Origin: Streptomyces tirandamycinicus
Lineage (GTDB): Bacteria; Actinomycetota; Actinomycetes; Streptomycetales; Streptomycetaceae
Assembly: GCF_003097515.1 (NCBI RefSeq)
Contig: NZ_CP029188.1
Location: forward strand, 4,909,001-4,973,000
Reading direction: 5' to 3'
DNA: 64,000 nucleotides
Under the pieces are notes generated by a model. The model ran no database searches. It saw only the letters and a program-made list of their open reading frames with translations, and was not told where the DNA came from. The translations under genes and the position numbers were made by a program. This document shows, piece after piece, positions 60,251 through 64,000 of the stretch; within the stretch, counting starts at the first letter, position 1, and the number at the start of each line of letters is the position of its first letter.

Positions 60251-60898
60251 TCAGCAGCACCAGGCGGCCGGTGCCGCGGCGCACCGGGCGGCGGTCCGCG
60301 GGCCGACTCCCAGCGCGAGGGCGGCCCGCAGATCGTCCCCGGTGTCCACGTCGCGGCGTACCGACTCCACCCCGTCCAATTCGATTTCCACGGCCCCGGA
60401 GGCCGAATGCCGGTGCCGCGAGTGCCCGCCGAATGCGGGACGCAATTCCACGCCGGGTGCCGCGGACAGGAATGTCGTGCCAATTCCGGCGGCGTCCGCC
60501 AGGAAAGCCCTGGGGAATTGCCCGGCCACGGCGAGCACCCGGTCCAATTCCTCGGGGCGCAGGGCCGGCAGGTCCGCGTTGAGCGCCGCCACCGCCGCGG
60601 CCGGCCGCAGCGCACGCGCCTCGGCGGCCCCGTGGGCCAGCGCGGCGTTGAGCCCGGCGCCCGGCGAGTCCGGCACGGTACGCGCGCCCAGCCTGTTCAG
60701 CTCGGCCGCCGCCAGCGGATCGTCGGTGACGACCACCACATCCCGCACGGCACGGCAGGACAGCGCCCGGGCGACGGTGTCCTGCGCGAAGGCGAGTGCG
60801 AACGCCGGGCGCATCGCACCACCCGCGGCCTCCGACAGCCTGCTCTTGGCCAGTGCCAGCGGCTTCAGGGGGACGACCAGTGACCAGTGCACGGGCAC
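60251..60898 (-). CDS. cofC: 2-Phospho-L-lactate guanylyltransferase
   Basis: About 215 residues from GTG 60898 (start not fully certain). Nucleotidyltransferase features: SLVVPLKPLALAKSRLS (NTP-binding) near the N-terminus, VVVVTDDPLAAAEL, and LNADLPALRPEELD with the metal-binding Asp. It activates phospholactate/phosphoenolpyruvate for coenzyme F420 synthesis. It is divergent from plsC and stands alone. Confidence 0.85.
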   Translation of the reverse strand: MPVHWSLVVPLKPLALAKSRLSEAAGGAMRPAFALAFAQDTVARALSCRAVRDVVVVTDDPLAAAELNRLGARTVPDSPGAGLNAALAHGAAEARALRPAAAVAALNADLPALRPEELDRVLAVAGQFPRAFLADAAGIGTTFLSAAPGVELRPAFGGHSRHRHSASGAVEIELDGVESVRRDVDTGDDLRAALALGVGPRTAARCAAAPAAWCC

Positions 60899-61050
60899 AT
60901 TGTCACCCGCCGTCCCGCCGTCCCGGCGGCCCGGTGTCACGAGCGGGGCGTACGGTGTCCTCGACAGACCAGGGGCCTGGGGCGACACTTGACCCCCAGC
61001 AGCCGGGCGCCAGCCGGGCGGCAGTCAGGTCCAAAGAGGAAGGTGTCCGA

Positions 61051-61803
61051 GTGTCCCGCCGCAGAATCGGCTTCTGGTACCGCCTTGCCGCGGTCATCGC
61101 GAAACCGCCGCTGGTGGTTCTGTTCAAGCGGGACTGGCGGGGAATGGAGCACATTCCGGCCGACGGAGGATTCATCACGGCGGTGAATCACAACTCCTAC
61201 CTGGACCCGCTCTCCTACGCGCACTACCAGTACAACACCGGACGGGTCCCGCGCTTCCTGGCGAAGGCCGGGCTCTTCGAGGCCTCTTTCGTCGGCATGA
61301 TGCTTCGCCGCACGGGCCAGATCCCCGTCTACCGGGAGACGACGAACGCCCTGGACGCCTTCCGGGCCGCCGTCGACGCCATCGAGAGCGGTGAATGCGT
61401 CGCGTTCTACCCCGAGGGCACGCTGACCCGGGACCCCGCGATGTGGCCGATGGTCGGCAAGACCGGCGCCGCCCGCGTCGCACTCCTCACCAAGGCCCCG
61501 GTCATTCCCGTCGCCCAGTGGGGCGCCAACCTGGCGATGCCGCCGTACGCCACGCAGAACAAGCTGCGGCTGTTCCCCCGGAAGACCCTGATCGTGCAGG
61601 CGGGCCCGCCCGTGGACCTGTCCCGGTTCCACGGGCTGGAGCCCACCCCCGACGTCCTGCGCGAGGCCACCGAGGCCATCATGGCCGCGATCACCGCGCA
61701 GCTGGAGGAGATCCGCGGCGAGCGGGCGCCGGCCACGCCGTACGACCACCGCCGGGCGCGGGCCGATCAGCGGCGCAGGGCCGCGGAGGAGGGGACAAAG
61801 TGA
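61051..61803 (+). CDS. plsC: 1-Acyl-glycerol-3-phosphate acyltransferase
   Basis: 250 residues. The acyltransferase motifs are NHNSYLD (HX4D, about 46-52) and FYPEGTLTR (about 114-122). It transfers an acyl group to lysophosphatidate in phospholipid synthesis at the membrane. GTG 61051 is preceded by GAGGAAGG. It overlaps the gpsA start (GTGA overlap), and gpsA makes the sn-glycerol-3-phosphate for the same pathway. Confidence 0.92.
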   Translation: MSRRRIGFWYRLAAVIAKPPLVVLFKRDWRGMEHIPADGGFITAVNHNSYLDPLSYAHYQYNTGRVPRFLAKAGLFEASFVGMMLRRTGQIPVYRETTNALDAFRAAVDAIESGECVAFYPEGTLTRDPAMWPMVGKTGAARVALLTKAPVIPVAQWGANLAMPPYATQNKLRLFPRKTLIVQAGPPVDLSRFHGLEPTPDVLREATEAIMAAITAQLEEIRGERAPATPYDHRRARADQRRRAAEEGTK

Positions 61804-62837
61804 CTCGTTCCGTCAAAGCAGCCGTCTTCGGTACGGGCTCCTGGGGCACGGCCTTCTCGATGGTCCTGGCCGACGCGGGCTGCGAGGTGACCCTCTGGGG
61901 CCGCCGCGCCGGGCTGGTCGACGCCGTCAACAGCACCCGCACCAACCCCGACTACCTGCCCGGCGTCCGGCTCCCCGAGGCGGTCCGGGCCACGACCGAC
62001 CCTGCCGAGGCGGCCCGGGACGCCGACTTCACCGTCCTCGTCGTCCCGTCCCAGACGCTGCGCGCCAACCTCACGGAATGGGCGCCGCTGCTGGCCCCCC
62101 GCACCGTGCTGGTCTCGCTGATGAAGGGCGTCGAACTCGGCACCGCCAAGCGGATGAGCGAGGTCATCGAGGAGGTGGTCGCCAAGGCGCCCGCCGGGGG
62201 CGCCCCGGACGAGGTCAGGCGGAGGGTCGCCGTCCTCACCGGGCCCAACCTGGCCAAGGAGATCGCCGACCGCCAGCCCGCCGCGGCGGTCGTCGCGTGC
62301 GCCGACGAGGACGTCGCCCGGCGCCTCCAGTCCGCCTGCATGACCCCCTACTTCCGCGCCTACACCAACACCGACGTCGTCGGCTGCGAACTCGGCGGGG
62401 CGGTCAAGAACGTGATCGGCCTGGCCGTCGGCATCGCGGACGGCATGGGTCTCGGCGACAACTCCAAGGCCACCCTCATCACCCGGGGGCTCGCCGAGAC
62501 GACCCGCCTCGGACTCGCCATGGGCGCCGACCCGATGACGTTCTCGGGCCTCGCCGGCCTCGGCGACCTCGTGGCCACCTGCTCCTCGCCGCTCTCCCGG
62601 AACCACACCTTCGGCACCAACCTCGGCCGGGGGATGACGCTCCAGGAGACCATCGCCGCGACCAAGCAGACGGCCGAGGGCGTGAAGTCCTGCGAGTCCG
62701 TTCTGGACCTGGCCCGCCGGCACGGCGTCGACATGCCCATCACCGAGACGGTCGTGTCGATCGTCCACGAGGGCAAGCCGCCGGTGGTGGCGCTCAAGGA
62801 GCTGATGTCCCGCAGCGCCAAGCCCGAGCGCCACTGA
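61800..62837 (+). CDS. gpsA: Glycerol-3-phosphate dehydrogenase, NAD(P)+
   Basis: 345 residues. Rossmann AVFGTGSWGTAFS at the N-terminus; VLVSLMKGVE, LTGPNLAKEI and the catalytic-lysine region GGAVKNVIGLAVGIADGMG (about 196-214); SGLAGLGDLVATCSS further on. It reduces dihydroxyacetone phosphate to sn-glycerol 3-phosphate. It overlaps plsC, forming a phospholipid operon. Confidence 0.95.
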   Translation: MTRSVKAAVFGTGSWGTAFSMVLADAGCEVTLWGRRAGLVDAVNSTRTNPDYLPGVRLPEAVRATTDPAEAARDADFTVLVVPSQTLRANLTEWAPLLAPRTVLVSLMKGVELGTAKRMSEVIEEVVAKAPAGGAPDEVRRRVAVLTGPNLAKEIADRQPAAAVVACADEDVARRLQSACMTPYFRAYTNTDVVGCELGGAVKNVIGLAVGIADGMGLGDNSKATLITRGLAETTRLGLAMGADPMTFSGLAGLGDLVATCSSPLSRNHTFGTNLGRGMTLQETIAATKQTAEGVKSCESVLDLARRHGVDMPITETVVSIVHEGKPPVVALKELMSRSAKPERH

Positions 62838-62921
62838 GGAAAGCAGCCGGAGCTCACTCTTCCGTTCGGTGGCCGCGCGCCCCTTCGACCCGGCGGAGGC
62901 GCAGGGTACGCTCGTCGCGAT

Positions 62922-64000
<1,079 letters not shown>

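Overview
The window is high-GC actinobacterial DNA, almost certainly Streptomyces. GTG/TTG starts, codon-coupled operons, GC-rich terminators, two back-to-back conservons (cvnA-D), an HU protein with a long Lys/Ala tail (HupS type), an AccE-type epsilon subunit and an ndgR-leuC-leuD block all point the same way. From about 14 kb to the right edge the gene order matches what I remember of the S. coelicolor core region SCO5518-SCO5560 (from memory, not a search).

Region 1 (left edge to 13,985) is an accessory, tightly coupled, one-directional biosynthetic gene set that continues beyond the left edge. It holds three nitrilase-fold proteins that have lost catalytic residues, an MfnA-like PLP decarboxylase, an ABC-2 exporter, a HemN-like radical SAM enzyme overlapping a SAM methyltransferase, a B12-binding-type radical SAM enzyme, an AlkD-like HEAT-repeat DNA glycosylase with its catalytic residues intact, two BtrH-like acyltransferase homologues, a pentapeptide-repeat protein and a NodU/TobZ-type carbamoyltransferase. 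No NRPS, PKS or carrier protein is visible. The HemN-like/methyltransferase pair with an AlkD homologue recalls the cyclopropane-forming and self-resistance genes of CC-1065/yatakemycin-type DNA alkylators. I infer a DNA-reactive, possibly cyclopropane-bearing and carbamoylated product. The last gene has a TTA codon at position 4, suggesting bldA control.

Region 2 (14-24.7 kb): PucR-type regulator divergent from proline dehydrogenase and L-glutamate-semialdehyde dehydrogenase with a perfect 32-bp palindrome between them; a small gene whose stop lies in a 167-bp MITE-like element; an AAC(2')-I-type aminoglycoside acetyltransferase; leuB; ilvE with a possible Val-Leu-Val leader peptide; an NCS1 permease.

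Region 3 (24.7-39 kb): a two-subunit urease (fused gamma-beta, plus alpha) without accessory genes, agmatine deiminase, a TetR regulator, a membrane-anchored protein, cimA behind a leader peptide and a U-tract terminator (attenuator), an exported Gly-rich protein with a DUF1876 protein, a GNAT enzyme, a YceI protein with operators, and the acyl-CoA carboxylase beta and epsilon subunits.

Region 4 (39-50.3 kb): two tandem conservons on the minus strand. Their B and D genes are nearly identical in DNA, while A and C have diverged. Next to them is a 58-residue peptide gene with an internal repeat.

Region 5 (50.3-64 kb): an FAH-family hydrolase, gltX, a HAD phosphatase, a five-gene tRNA array (Gln, Glu, Glu, Gln, Glu), a MerR/DUF4188 divergent pair with operator repeats, ndgR with an IclR-type box before leuCD, a small coiled-coil protein, hupS, a small beta-rich protein, cofC, plsC, gpsA and ddl (cut by the right edge). 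Branched-chain amino-acid genes (leuB, ilvE, cimA, leuCD, ndgR) recur through the core part. GluRS lies beside tRNA-Glu and tRNA-Gln, fitting the actinobacterial non-discriminating GluRS plus GatCAB route. A recurring oddity is short tandem repeats that begin at, or include, the stop codons of several genes.
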